A DNA stretch of 64,000 nt from Udeniomyces pyricola (Eukaryota > Basidiomycota > Tremellomycetes > Cystofilobasidiales > Mrakiaceae). A model generated the notes under the pieces. That model saw only the letters and a list, made by a program, of their open reading frames with translations, did no database searches and was not told the origin of the DNA. The translations under genes were made by a program, and so were the position numbers. This document shows, one piece after another, positions 48,879-60,883 of this stretch (its first letter is position 1; each line of letters opens with the position of its first letter). The stretch covers positions 65,268-129,267 of the forward strand of contig BCIK01000005.1 in NCBI GenBank assembly GCA_039545295.1. The letters are read 5' to 3'.

Positions 48879-49771
48879 TACATCCAAGCCCTTCTTGCAA
48901 AAACTCCCTTCCGGCCCTCGCCTATTAACGTAGTCTCTCTTCTCTCTCTTTCTTCGACGTCCAACCTCTCTCTCTCTTCGACGTCCAACCTCTGTCTCGC
49001 TTCGCTGTTTCCATCCACTATTTATCTCTACTCGTGCTTCTTCTCAGTTTTCACGTCAGCAATCTGGTTCCCTGTCCACTCCGATTCCTAAGCTGTGTTG
49101 TGCCCCGTTTACCTCTTTCCCTCTTCATTCCCGTTCGCTCACTGTCATGACGGGGCATGGCACTTGATGTGTTCTCTCGCTCCACCCTTGTGTTGTATCC
49201 ATACGCCGCTACCTTCTGGTTTGCTTCCCTCCCCCCTCCCGCTTTTGTTCTCTTGTTTACCATCTCCAACCAGATTGTATTTGATAAGTCTCATCCACTA
49301 GTCTCGTTTCGTATCTTTTCAAGCCTATTCCTCTCGATCGATCCGCTTGCATCTTTTCCGTCTCACCTATTCCTGGGTACACACGCCACACACACTCTCT
49401 CTCTTTCGTCCGCTTCCAACGCATATTTCCCATTCCAAGCCGGTTGAATTTTGTGTGTGTGTGTGTGTGTGTGTGTTGTTGGTTTTTTTTTTTTTCCTTC
49501 TTCTTCTTCTTCTTTCTTCTCTCTCTCTCTCTCTCATATCGCCAACATCTGGATACTGTTCCAATCATTTCAAATGGCTCTGTGTCTCATTGCGAGTATG
49601 AACGAAGTGACTTTACCAAGCAAGCCAAGGTCAATACTCCCAATTAATCTGTTCACCAAAACTCAAGACGCAAACACTTGGGATTATCAACAAAGGCTCA
49701 TCTATCGCCTCCAGGCTCTAAAAAAAACCATGACTGATCCTGAGCGTGGAATCGGGGTTTTTTTTTTTTCT
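48879..49771. other. Convergent 3' region with CT and TG microsatellites
   Basis: This 893-bp gap is T/C-rich on the plus strand. It contains two copies of a unit with TTCGACGTCCAACCTCT at about 48952-48993, a TG run at 49452-49476, a T run and CTT repeats at about 49483-49515, and a CT run at about 49519-49536. No gene is seen. Confidence 0.6.
49452..49476 (+). repeat. TG dinucleotide microsatellite
   Basis: About twelve TG units lie in the shared 3' region of the cyclin and thioesterase genes. Confidence 0.9.
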
Positions 49772-51476
49772 TCAGAGTCGGGAGCTCTCGTTTGTGGCGA
49801 TGCCAGAAGGCGACGAGCGCCCCGCTTGTCGAAGCAGCGCCTCTTTGATATCATCCGGCATCGGCGCCTTGCGGTTCTGTAGGTTTGGGTTTAAAGACAA
49901 CAAGGATCCAGGCAAGAATGACGAGATCGAAAATCGAAAGCGGGTTCAACAAGCAACGAACGGGGGAACAAGCAAGTTGAAAGGGCAAGGAAGAAGAAAA
50001 AAAGGAACGCAATAGGGCCGAAGAGGATCAGTACTCCTGATGGACGGAACCCTGTGATCCAAGAATCCACATTGCCCCCAAGGCGTCATGCAAGGAAGAG
50101 GAGACAAACGAGATTGTAATCAAACACGACGAGCTCGGTATCGCAAGTCGAGACGAGTCGACCCGTCTTGAGCGACCACGCCTCGTGAAGGACTTTGAAA
50201 CTTGAAGGTGCGGCAGAAGGCGAGATCCAATGGGGTTTCGAGAGGATGAGTAGAGAATCAGGGTGGGTGACAGGAGCCTGAAGGTAAAGAAAATGATTTG
50301 GTTGGCATGAGATTAGGGAGACAAGGTCAGCAGCATGTGATAGTAAAGAGAGGGAGAGGCGGAAGAGTCTTCTCTGCCGACTTTGCAAGTAGAAGCAGAA
50401 TATTAACAGGGGAAGAGAGGGAGAGGGCGAGGGAGGAGAGCGAGACATACTTTGTAAGCAATAGTATGGTTCTTGATAATGATGCCTGTGTTGCGACCCT
50501 CGAGGAGGTCCGACAGTTTGGCGGGCGGCAGAGGGAGTGTCGAAAAGGTAGAGAGCCGAGCTGATTCAAAGTACGAAAGATACCGGGCATTGTTGACGTG
50601 ACTGTGAAAGGATGGATGATGAAAAGATCAGCTATTTGTTCCAAAGATTTTTTCGCCGTGAACTGCCGGCTCAAGGGAAAACATCGAATTGGCGAGCATG
50701 AAAGAGAAGGAAGAAAACAAGCAAGTCTGTTGGTCGGGGGACGTACCCGAATCGATCGGCATCAGACCAGGCGATGGGCCACTCGATGGCCGTGGAGAGA
50801 TCCCAACCCTTCTGGGCTGCTTCGACAGAGATCTGGCGCCGGTTGTCTGCCCAAGCGGCTAGGTTGCCTGTGCCAGCCCAAGACTCGAGGCGTTGAGATG
50901 TGTCGGGAAGATTATCTGAGGAAGTAGCGGTCGAAGGAGTCGTTGATTGCACAGCGATTGGCGTTGAAGGCGGGAGCGATGACGCTGGAATCGTGTAGCT
51001 CGGAATAATCTCTGTCTCATCGCAGGGACCTTGATGATGGATGTGATGTGGGATGGTTTAAGTAACGTGACAAAGAAATTCGGTGTAGTTGATACGTCGG
51101 CGGACAGAGGGAATGAGAACTACGCGGCGCACCTCGTACACCAGGGGGCAAATAGAATGGAGAAGTCTGGTTGGAGAACTGCTTGAGAAGGTCCTGAAGA
51201 TACCAAATCCGTTGTTGGTGATGACAACGATGATGAGGCGTAAGAGTAAAGGAAGTGAGCCGGTGAGTATGTCGGTCGCATGTATACTTTACGCAGACGG
51301 CGCTCAGGAGATGAGACAAGAGAGAGGAAAGAGAAAGAGCGCAAAGGAGGAATGAGCTGATGACAAACCTCTATCGACCCTGGAGCATCAGATGACATGC
51401 GTGTAGAATATATAGGTAGAGTGGTGCGTGGGAGAAAGTGTAAGAATCGACGAGCAGGGGTAGCGAGCAGGAGCAT
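49772..51476 (-). CDS. Hotdog-fold thioesterase-like protein
   Basis: This is a 4-hydroxybenzoyl-CoA thioesterase-like (YbgC/FcbC-type) hotdog protein that would cleave acyl-CoA. The diagnostic stretch, rebuilt across an intron, is WSDADRFGHVNNARYLSYFE, with the catalytic-type Asp and the HVNNARY motif. Upstream are QRLESWAGTGNLAAWADNRR and AAQKGWDLSTAIEWPI. Downstream are LLEGRNTGIIIKNHTIAYKA, HPDSLLILSKPHWISP and STCDTELVVFDYNL. The C-terminal exon (about 49880-49772) reads NRKAPMPDDIKEALLRQ, a frequent ending in this fungal family. Two in-frame starts exist. The ATG at 51476 gives a leader MLLLATPARRFLHFLPRTTL then PIYSTR, which looks mitochondrial; the ATG at 51398 gives MSSDAPGSIE. The acyl substrate is unknown. 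Confidence 0.78.
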
Positions 51477-51800
51477 GCGTTGATGTGGACGATGGCGCAA
51501 CAAGAGTGCGCATACAACGCAACGTTTGTTGTGACGAGTTGGCCCCCCCGCGGTCGTTCGCCTTGACCAGCTTGACTCTCTGCCGGTTGGATGATATAAC
51601 CGGACTTGACCGGTGACTGTCGTCCGATATATCATATACATATATACGCGTATACATACACATATATATATAAATTATATAATCCCATCGCTTCCTTCCT
51701 CTTCCCATCATAACGTCTAACATCAACAATTAATCGCACAACACGCTAGACAAATCTAATCGACATGCATCGTACATATGTCACACTCTACATCATACTC
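51477..51800. other. Intergenic region thioesterase 5' / methyltransferase 3'
   Basis: This 324-bp gap has a short C-run at 51543-51549 and TA/TACA repeats at about 51628-51681. No gene is seen. Confidence 0.5.
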
Positions 51801-53336
51801 CTACATCGCGTCGACACGTCCCCCAGCCGCCTGCTGCAGACTTGGATCCGCCTTCTTGGCTCGAACGAGGACGTACCGCCCAAATCCCTTTCCTGTCAAT
51901 TCCAACGCTCGTAATCTTCCCGCCGGTCTTGACCACCACGACAATTTCTTCGCGATGAACGTAGACAGTCCAGGGAAGACATCGTCAGTGATGTCCTCAA
52001 TTCGGACCTCGACGAACCCTATCTCACGCAGCTCGTTGGCAAGGGCATCGATGGAGATGATGTTGGCTTTGGGAATGCAAGATAGGTACAAGAAAATGGG
52101 GAGGAACAAGGACGAAAGCATAGATGGAGATGCTGAAGGAGGCGAGGGTCGAGCCGAAGGAACAAAGTCGTAGGTGCTGGTAGTCGAGGTCGAAGGGTAC
52201 GGGTTGGGTGCGAGAAGATCCGAAAAGGCAAAGGTTCCACCTGGGTTGAGCCGTTGAAAGACCTGTTGGAGAAACGCTTTGCGAGAGTCAAAGTGATAGA
52301 TGGCATCCGAGCACACGACCGAGTCGAAGCCTTCTGTTCCGTCTATCCCGCCCAAGGTCATATCGGTCCGCATCTTTTCATCGCTCTCGTCGCCTCCCGT
52401 ACCTCCGAGGCCATGTTTTCCTCGATCCGAGTCGAGAGGGTGCTTCTTTTGCTGTGAAGACAAGGCGGAAGGGCGAAAGATGGCGTCTCCGCAGTGAAGG
52501 TCGATCTTGCGGCCTTTCTTTGGGTAAAGTTGGGAGACGCGAAGGGCGGCCGCTGTCGCGTCACTTTTGGAGCTGGTAATGCCACAGATGAGGGACTGTG
52601 AAGGAAAGGCGACGGCGAGAGGGTCTTTGGACGTGGCAGATGGAGAGGACGTGATGAGATGAGAGGGATCTGATGCGGTTGGGATGGGAAAATAGTGCGA
52701 CGCAGTTGGCCCGTTGATGAGAAGATCAAGAGAGTCGCCGGGACCGTGGGCGACGTCCAAGTGTCGACCTTGTGGCTTGGGCGAGGCGAGTAAGAGAAGT
52801 TTGAGGGTTAGAGCTAGAGTGGAAACGACAAGAGAGAAGGGTGAGTGATGGGAACATGGTCAGGGATGAGTAAAGAGGGGGGGGGGATATATGATTTGGG
52901 AGTGATATGTGGGTGGTAAAGAGCGATGGATGGGAATGTTACCTTCGCATGCGTCAGCGTAGAACGACGTGGTCTTCCAGTAGCCGCTGTATGAGGAATG
53001 AGAAGGAATATGTGAGAGGGAAAATGATTGATCAACACGCGTTGGGGGGTTTCCTCCCTTGGCCGTTGAGGTTCGGAGGGAGACTTGGTCGGCTGTTTAG
53101 AGAGGGAGGTGAACGCACAGGTTCTGCCAGGTAGTGAGTACCTTGCCTCGTCCGAGGCCCTTGTTGAGTTCTGGCCAAGAGAAGCCGATGCGGGCGTGTT
53201 GATCGTGGTCGTTGGCGGCGAGGGAGTTGACGAGGAAGAAGAAGATGAAGGGGAGGAAGATGAGGGGGACGAGGTAGAGTGGGTTTGTGTTGGGATCGAT
53301 GAAGTTGTATGTGGGAGCTCGACAGTCGGCGTCCAT
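51801..53336 (-). CDS. Membrane-anchored SAM-dependent methyltransferase-like protein
   Basis: The protein begins MDADCRAPTYNFIDPNTNPL with a membrane segment YLVPLIFLPFIFFFLVNSL. Small exons then give WPELNKGLGRGKVLTTWQNL, YWKTTSFYADACE and LTLKLLLLASPKPQG. The main exon (about 52810-51801) carries the class I methyltransferase fold. Motif I is HLDVAHGPGDSLDLL, with HGPG in place of the usual GxGxG. KKGRKIDLHCGDAIF is motif II/III-like. GFDSVVCSDAIYHFDSRKAF and LNPGGTFAFSDLLAPNP give the motif IV and post-IV strands. The end is ELREIGFVEVRIEDITDDVF, GRYVLVRAKKADPS and VDAM (51801). I cannot name the substrate; the fold, layout and membrane anchor suggest a small-molecule or lipid methyltransferase of ER-type membranes. 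It shares a 425-bp promoter region with fumarase. Confidence 0.72.
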
Positions 53337-53761
53337 GTTGTTTTACTGTGTGTGTGTGTGTGTGTGTGTGTTGTATGTGTGTGTATGGATGTGTGTATGG
53401 ATGTATGTATGGGTGCGTGTGTGTGTGTGTATGGATGTATGTGTATATATAAATCTCTATGTATCTATGGGTGCGAGTACCATGTATGCCTATATGGATA
53501 TGGAGATGAGACGAGATCAGCTATACATATATGTATATATGATATATATATCATATATATATATATGATATATATGCTATACGTACGTTCAGATGATGAG
53601 GATGATGATGAGTATATGCCGCTCATCGAATCGGTTCATCTGCGCGTTCGTTGTCTTTGCCTCTGTTTCTCTGTCTCTCTCTCGTCAGTTCGCCCTGTCG
53701 TTTCGTTTCCCCTCCGCCTAGATTCCCCTCTGCCCCTTTTCCTCCCAGTCTTCCCCCTTCC
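53337..53761. promoter_or_regulatory. Bidirectional promoter region with GT repeats and AT palindrome
   Basis: This region lies between the divergent methyltransferase and fumarase starts. It holds a TG run at 53347-53370, degenerate GTAT/GGAT repeats to about 53450, and a perfect AT palindrome at 53534-53559. The last 120 bases before the fumarase ATG are T/C-rich with CTCT and CCTC steps. Confidence 0.6.
53534..53559. repeat. Perfect AT-rich palindrome
   Basis: A 26-bp self-complementary sequence made of TA steps with a symmetric TGA/TCA pair sits inside a longer TA-rich tract (53521-53580). It could extrude as a cruciform. Confidence 0.8.
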
Positions 53762-56683
53762 ATGTTCTCTCGATCCGTTGCCGCCGCTGCTCGACGAGTA
53801 AGCATTCATGAACCAACAACAACAACAACATACATCCCACTTGCAATGGAAAATCTACTCCACCCGCTCATTCCCTTGCCTTTTGCGCCCATTCTTGATC
53901 CCTCTTTCCTTTCACCTCACGTCCTCCTTCCTTCCGACTAGGTTCCCCGAACAACTCCTACTCTCTCCCGAACCACCACCCGCACCTTCTCCATCTCCTC
54001 TGCCATGGTTTGTATCAACCCGTCCTTTTGCTCTGCATTCCCTACAACCCTTCTTTTCTTTCCTTTCCCTAATCCTTCCCTCCCTCCTGTTCACACCTTC
54101 CGCCTCGTCGCCATCATCTCTCTTGCCCACGTGGCTTTTGCCGTTTCCGTCCTTTCTTTGGCTCATACCCCCCCCCCCCTTTCTTACGCCCAACTCTCCC
54201 CTTTACAGTCTGCCCCTCCTTCTCACCGAACCGAAGCCGACACTTTCGGGCCTCTCCAGGTCCCCTCGGACCGATACTGGGGAGCTCAGACTCAGCGATC
54301 GCTCATCAACTTTGACATCGGAGGTGACACCGAGAGGATGCCGCCCCCTCTCATCAAGGCCTTTGGTGTTCTCAAGAAGGCTGCTGCCCGAGTCAACCAA
54401 ACCTATGGTTCGTGTTCTCAGCCAGGGAGGCGTACCATCCGACGTTTCATCGTCAAATTGGAGGGGAGGGGGCGATGATGAGAACGAGCTCAAAATCGCC
54501 TCACCGCGGCACCCATCCGAACGAGCCTCGTGATTGCCTTTTCTCTTTGCCCTCTTTGCTCATCTCGGTTATTCCGTTCGATTCGTGTCCACACCAGGAC
54601 TCGACCCCAAGATCGCCGAGGCTATCCAGACCGCTGCTGATGATGTCAGTTCCCTGCTCCATCTTATCAGTCTCCAAGTCTCGGGTGACGCGCGACGCGT
54701 GTTGGCTTTGACAATTCACTCTCGACTGACCTTGGCCATGCGACCCCCTTTTGATCTCGCACTTGCAACAGGTCATCAACGGTAACCTCATCGACCACTT
54801 CCCGCTCGTCGTCTTCCAGACCGGATCTGGAACTCAGACCAACATGAACGTGAGCATCTTGATCCAAACATTGAGCCTTATCGGACAAGGTGGCATATCT
54901 CCTTGGGTCTGATGTAGATTGCTGCTTTTCTTGCTTTCTTCTCATCGTTTCTCACATCTTCCGCAGGTCAACGAGGTAGGTTCTTCTTGTGCTTCCTCAC
55001 TCATGTCTATCTGATACCATTCCCATGGGACTGATCAATCTCTCGACTACTTGCTCACAGGTTATCTCGAACAAGGCCATCGAGCTCTTGGGTGGAGAGC
55101 TCGGCTCCAAGAAGCCCGTTCACCCCAACGACCACGTCAACATGTCCCAGTCCTCCAACGACACGTTCGTCCTCGAGCTCATCTGCTGTTCCACCATGTC
55201 TTACCCACTCAGCAACATGGAGCTGACAGATCGATCTCCTCAATCTCTTATACTTTGGAAACAAACAGCTTCCCCACCGCCATGCACGTTGCTGCTGTCA
55301 CCGAGCTCAACGCTTCGCTCCTCCCTGCTCTTCACGAGCTCCGAGATGCCATGGAGGTCAAGCGAGCCAAGTTTGAGTCGATCATCAAGATCGGCCGAAC
55401 CCATCTCCAGGACGCCACCCCGCTCACGCTCGGTCAGGAGTTCTCGGGCTACGTTCAGCAGCTCACCAACGCCATCTCTCGAGTCGAGGACGTCATCCCC
55501 AGGTTGAGCCTTCTCGCCCAGGGTGGAACCGCTGTCGGAACCGTACGTTTTCCACTGCCTCCATGATTGGTCGAGACACTTTGCGACTCTGGTCTGATTA
55601 ACTCTTCATTTCACAATTCCGTGTTTTCCTCACTTAGGGCCTCAACACCAAGAAGGGATTCGATGTCAAGGTTGCCGCCGAGATTTCGGCTATCTCGGGT
55701 TACACCTTCCACACTGCCCCTAACAAGGTCAGCCGTCCTTTTGGGACTCGTGCATTATCGTGCATGCGCCAAGACTGTTCGTAAAGGACATGCCCATTGA
55801 CCTGGGTTTTTTCTTTTCCTTTTTTTTGCTCGTTCACGTCCGAATATCTTCAGTTCGAGGCTCTCGCTGCTCACGACGCCATTGTTGAGGCCTCGGGTGC
55901 GCTCAACACGATTGCTGTCTCGTTCATGAAGATTGCCAACGACATCCGATACCTCGCCTCTGGACCCCGATGCGGTCTCGGTGAGCTCTCGCTCCCGGAG
56001 AACGAGCCTGGATCGTCCATCATGCCGGGCAAGGTCAACCCTACCCAGTGCGAGGCCCTTACCATGGTCGCTGCTCAGGTCATGGGCAACAACACCACCA
56101 TCTCCGTCGCTGGCTCGTACGGACAGTTCGAGCTCAACGTCTTCAAGCCGGTTCTCATCAAGAACTTGCTTCAGTCGATCCGACTCCTCTCGGACGGCGC
56201 GAGGTCGTTCACCAAGAACTGTGTTGTCGGTATCGAGGCCAACGAGCAGCGAATTTCGACCCTCCTCAACGAGTCGCTCATGCTCGCCACCATCTTGAAC
56301 TCGCACCTCGGTTACGATAGTACGTTTTTTTTTGTCTCACCTTCCTTGTCTTCTATTCGTCTTGCTTTTCCGTATGCTTTGGTTCGGGTTTGGCCATGGT
56401 ATATTTGTGATGGGAATTTGCATTCATCTTCGAGCGGATCGAACCCGAACTGATGCCTGGATTCCTCTTCTCCCATATTGTCCATCGTTGATCTTTTTCG
56501 CTTCCATCTTGTTCGCCTTTTTTTTTTTTTTTTTTTTTTTCAGACGTCGCCAAGTGCGCCAAGAAGGCTCACAAGGAGGGTACGACCCTTAAGGAGGCGA
56601 CCGTCTCGCTCGGCCTCCTCACGCCCGAGGAGTTTGATGCCAAGGTCCGACCGGAGCTCATGCTTTACCCCGACGAGGAGTAA
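53762..56683 (+). CDS. FUM1: Fumarate hydratase, class II
   Basis: Fumarase interconverts fumarate and malate in the TCA cycle, and a cytosolic pool acts in DNA-damage response in yeast. Eleven exons fit: 53762-53797, 53942-54007, 54209-54407, 54598-54644, 54772-54849, 54967-54975, 55061-55164, 55269-55542, 55638-55727, 55854-56319 and 56544-56683, giving 502 residues. Exon 6 has only 9 nt (Val-Asn-Glu) and is needed to complete [20 protein letters not shown]. The presequence [20 protein letters not shown] is Arg-rich. Catalytic blocks are [43 protein letters not shown] and the signature [16 protein letters not shown]. An internal Met (54005) before SAPPSHR could begin a cytosolic form; an intron starts right after that ATG. 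The last intron ends with 23 T before the CAG. Confidence 0.96.
54967..54975 (+). other. FUM1: 9-nt micro-exon of fumarase
   Basis: The sequence CCGCAG-GTCAACGAG-GTAGGT gives canonical AG and GT on both sides of a three-codon exon (Val-Asn-Glu). Without it the conserved NMNVNEVI motif cannot be made, and both neighbouring introns are in phase 0. Confidence 0.9.
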
Positions 56684-57454
56684 GCGGACAAGACGAGGTG
56701 GAAATGAGAAGGGGGGGGGGGAAGAGAGAAGATGAAAAAGACACTATATCATTATCACAGGCCGTTTTATCTGAGAAGGCAACGAGGGATCTAGCTAAAT
56801 ACGGGGGGGGGGGGGGGGACAGAACAGGCGTGGAAATTAGCCCAGAGAGGAGGGGGACGAAGGAGACCTGCAAGGGATCAATCAGTCAATGCATAAACTG
56901 AACTTGATCGAAGCGACGATCGGCTTGCAATCCCTTCTCGGCTGAACATGTACACATTCCTAAGCAACTTTTGACGCATGGACATGCCATGCGACGAGAA
57001 GGATCGATCAGTCTGAATCGAGTGACATCCAATGCTCGCGGATCGGCCTCAGAAGGGACGATGGAACAAGAGAAGAAAAAGAAAAAGACAGAGGGTTCGA
57101 CATCATCTTCTTGGGATCAATCTTTTCAAGGAGCAGAGTTGAACGATTCAGGCGGTGTTGGTGTTCGTCAAGTATGTGTCGAGCAGATCAAGGCTAATGA
57201 GAAAGCGTTTTGCATGCCCTGTGCTACAGCAGCTCTAGCCTATCGATTGATATTGGCAGAGACTACACGTCTACGTTTCACCACACATGATGAAGAGAAC
57301 AGTACCAACCTCACGCCAATCATAAACACTAGACACGGTGACTGACACCATGACACGCCCGCTCAAAGGCAACAAAAAAAAACCACACCAGAGGCGGGCG
57401 CGAGGAAAAGAAGAAAACACACACACACAAACACAAACACAAAAAACGGCTCAT
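56684..57454. other. Convergent 3' region fumarase/aminotransferase
   Basis: No gene is recognised in this 771-bp gap. It holds G runs of ten or more at 56711-56720 and 56804-56818 on the plus strand, and ACAC repeats at 57416-57440. Confidence 0.5.
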
Positions 57455-60400
57455 CTACATAAACTCGGCCAACCTCTGCAACTTATCGCCGGCAGCCCGG
57501 AGGGTATCAAGGTCCTTGCAGAACGCAAAGCGGGCAAACTTTTCTCCAATTGATACGTGCGCGCGCGAGTAGAACTCGGACGGAGGGATAGCGACGACTT
57601 TGAGCTCTTGCGCAATGAACCAGCATACCCTGGGAAGAAGCGACCCCCAAAAAAGAGTGGAAATGATGAGAAGAGGAAGGAACGTGAAGCAGGAGAGAGA
57701 GAGAGAAAAAAAATGCAGAAATCAAAAACGAGGAACAGAGGAAATCGAGTCAGAACGAAAACAAAACGGATGATGAGGAGCAATCAAGGAGGAGGACAAG
57801 ATAAAGTTGGAGAGAAAGGAGGGGAGGGGGGGACGCACTTGAAGTCTCGACCTCGGCCTTCGATGAACTCGGGGAATTCGTACGACTCAGGGAGACGGAA
57901 CCTTTTGGTAATACAGTTCGAATGACACACGGTTACAAGTCAGCTTCAGTAAGGGTCCGAAATTCAAAGATAGAGGAGACAGCGACGAGAAATCAAAACG
58001 AGGGGGGGGAGGGGGGAGGACGCACTTGGAGATATCGACGAGCAAAAAGTAGGCACCATCAGGCACGGTGTACTCCAGGCCGAGCTTGTCAAAGACATCC
58101 ATGAGGATTTGCCGACGCTCGGCGTAAGCGGCACGCTGGTCCTCGAAAAAGTGCTTATCGTTGGCGAGCTCGAGACCCGTCGCGGCGGCTTCTTGGAGAA
58201 GCGAGTTCGTGCAGAAGATGATTCGCTTTGAAGAAGAAGGATAAAAAAGAAGAAGGGAAAGGGTTGGGAAGTGATGGTGGGCCAGAAACGGGAGGCAAGT
58301 GGTCAGTAAGCTTGTAGTATTGACGAATGTTGCCTCTTGATAGGTGGTAGGCATGAACGCAGACGTACAGTGGACGCAGCGAGGGCGTTGGAAATGAGAG
58401 ATGCCGGACCGATGAGCCATCCGATTCGCCACCCCGTAGCCGCGAACGACTCTGTTGTCATTCATGAAGAAAGATAACAAACGGTAAGACATGAGATGCT
58501 GAGTTTTCCTGCGAAAAAGTAACCAGATCGACCGAAAATGTCAGACAGCCAAGCGTTTGTCGACACTCACTACCAGCGGATCCGACGGTGATAGTCCTCT
58601 CCCACATGCCCGGAAGCGTGGCAATCCTGTGGTGCTTCTTGTCGTCATAGGTGAGGCAGTCGTAGACTTCATCGGCGAGGATGAGGATGTTGTTCTCCTT
58701 AGCGATGGCAGCGAACTGTTCGAGCTCGGGGAGGGTGAAAACTTTTCCAACAGGGTTACTGTCAATGCGAGAAACGATGGCAGGAAGGGTTAGTGTCTGC
58801 GCTATTCAAAAGAGAGAGAGAGAGATCATTGCGAAAATAGGAAAGAGAAAGGGAGGGAAGAGGGGGAGAAAAATAGAGACATTGACATACTGAGGGGTGT
58901 TGAGGATGATGACCTTTTTGTCCGTAGAACGGGCAGTGCATAGAGTACCTTGTCAGCGGCAGCTCGATACTACCGAAGAAAGAGAATGCAGTCAAACTGA
59001 CCTTGGTCTTGGGAGTCACCGCCGCTCGAAGTTCGTTGAAGTCGACGGTCCAGTCCTTGCCTTGGGCCTTCTGACCCTTTTCCAACTTAGGTGGGTGAAG
59101 AGGAACGTACTTTGGCACACCGCCGTTGAAGATGATGGAAGCAGTGTACTGGTCAAAGAAGGGCTCGATGCAAATGACTTCGTCTCCCTAGTCGAGTGAA
59201 GGAAGGGGGGGGGGGATATGGATCAGCAGTCTGTTGGCAGACAGGATAAAATGAGCACACGGACGAGGCACAACGTACGGGGTTAAGGAAGGCAAGCAAG
59301 GTCGCATACATGCCTAACGTCATGATGGAATTGGAGCGAAAATGTCAGCAAGAAGGCAAGCGACAAAATCATATTGGTCAAACGAGACACCTACCCTCGT
59401 TGGCACCGGCAGTGACGAGAATCTCGGTCTCGGGGTTGATGGGTCGGTCAAGGTTCGTAAACTCGGGCGAGTAGTGCTTGGAGATGGCAGCACGAAGACG
59501 AGGTCGACCTCGGGCGTGCCTAAGATGGAGTCGGCAGTATGCGGCTCTAATCGTCAGCTTCGAGGCGCTCGCTTGGGTCGAGAGCACATGTCAAAGTGCC
59601 CAAAGTGAATGGAGTGTCTCAAACTGACGAGTAGTGGTTAGCAGAAACATCTGTTTTGAGCGCGTCGTGGGCGGCCTCCCTAGAGGTTGGTAGAAAGAAG
59701 AAGACAGAGAGAGGTTAGCCGGGACGATTGATGAAAGTGACTGCGGAGCGATAGCAGGACAAAGGGATGACTCGGGCTAACTTGATGTAGTCTGGGGGAG
59801 CCCAGTTCATGAACTATCAAGGTCGCAGTGAAGAAGGTGCGGATAAAGCAAGGGATAGGCAAAGATGAGTCGAAAGGGGACAAAGGGATGAGTGACCACC
59901 TCGACCAATGAGTTTAGAGGCAAAGGTGAAGAGAGACACCAGCAAGCAAACAAACGTACGCCCCTGCGACGAGCGAAACACGAAGAAACCAAGCCCGCAT
60001 ACAGTCAGCAACAAGACGTCGACTTCTTTTAAAGTCATAAACACGTTGCCAATCATACGCACTGTCCCAGGTTGATGGAGTCCTTGGGCATATTGGCCGG
60101 GCTGTCGGCGAGATATCATATCAAGAAGCAGATCAGAATCCAGTCAAAGCACGTCAGTCGGTCAGGTCAAACTTCGCGCGTCGGACATGACCCGATGCGA
60201 GTCTTGATAGCGCGCTAGCCAGCGATTGCGAGCTTCTGTGGGCCAGACGAGTGGTTGACAGCAAGCAGAGCATAGCTTCGACAGGCTCGAGTGAACAAAG
60301 CCATTGGAAGGCTAGCTTCTCTCACAAGACGAAACAAAGAAGGATTGCGAGTCGACGAGGGGAGACGAGGGCAAAGGAAGGATGGAGGAAGGAGCGGTCA

Positions 60401-60632
60401 AGACTGACGTGAAGATGCTCCAGACGTCACCCTTATCGGCACCACTCTTGTGAAGGATGGCAGAAGGCTTGGGAAGGTTGGATAGTTGAGTCATGGTGCG
60501 GATGTGGGATGATGGGGTGGGCAGGACAGAGGTGCGATAAGGCTGTCGGACGGCGAAGGATGGGAGGGGGAGGGCGCGTGAATGGGTGGAGGTGGCAGAG
60601 GAGAAACGATCGAAGACGGTCTTGATCATCAT
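57455..60632 (-). CDS. BNA3: Kynurenine aminotransferase-like class I aminotransferase
   Basis: This is a PLP enzyme of fold type I resembling yeast Bna3, which turns kynurenine into kynurenic acid. The start at 60632 gives a leader MMIKTVFDRFSSATSTHSRA ending SSHIRT, Arg/Ser-rich like a mitochondrial presequence; an internal Met (MTQLSNLPKP) could give a second form. Core blocks are NYSP-type substrate-side exons, ARGRPRLRAAISKHYSPEFT, EILVTAGANEGMYATLLAFL, VICIEPFFDQYTASI, NNILILADEVYDCLTYDD, the PLP lysine in ITVGSAGKSFAATGWRIGW, RRQILMDVFDKLGLEYTVPD and GAYFLLVDI. KVVAIPPSEFYSRAHVSIGE and FARFAFCKDLDTLRAAGDKL end the protein (LAEFM, 57455). The PLP Lys and the Asp-Tyr pair are present. 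There are at least ten introns. Another substrate, such as another aromatic or sulphur amino acid, is possible. Confidence 0.88.
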
Positions 60633-60883
60633 GATATTTCGCTGAGGGAGGAGGAGCCAAGTGGAAGTCGGCCGAATTGCGTAATAGGAACGATCGAGAA
60701 TCCAGTGGTTTGCTCGAGATGGATTATGATAACCTTCATCGGACAAAACCGACAACGTACAACATCAGCCAACAGTAGTACATCAGCCAACAATCATATT
60801 TTCATACCCGACCCATATATATATATATATATAGTACAACACACCTCCACTCCAGCTCAATTCCCATTCTCCCGCCATAGTAC
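60633..60883. promoter_or_regulatory. Bidirectional promoter region BNA3-like/GPI10
   Basis: A TA run lies at 60814-60832, between the two divergent start codons (251 bp apart). Confidence 0.5.
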
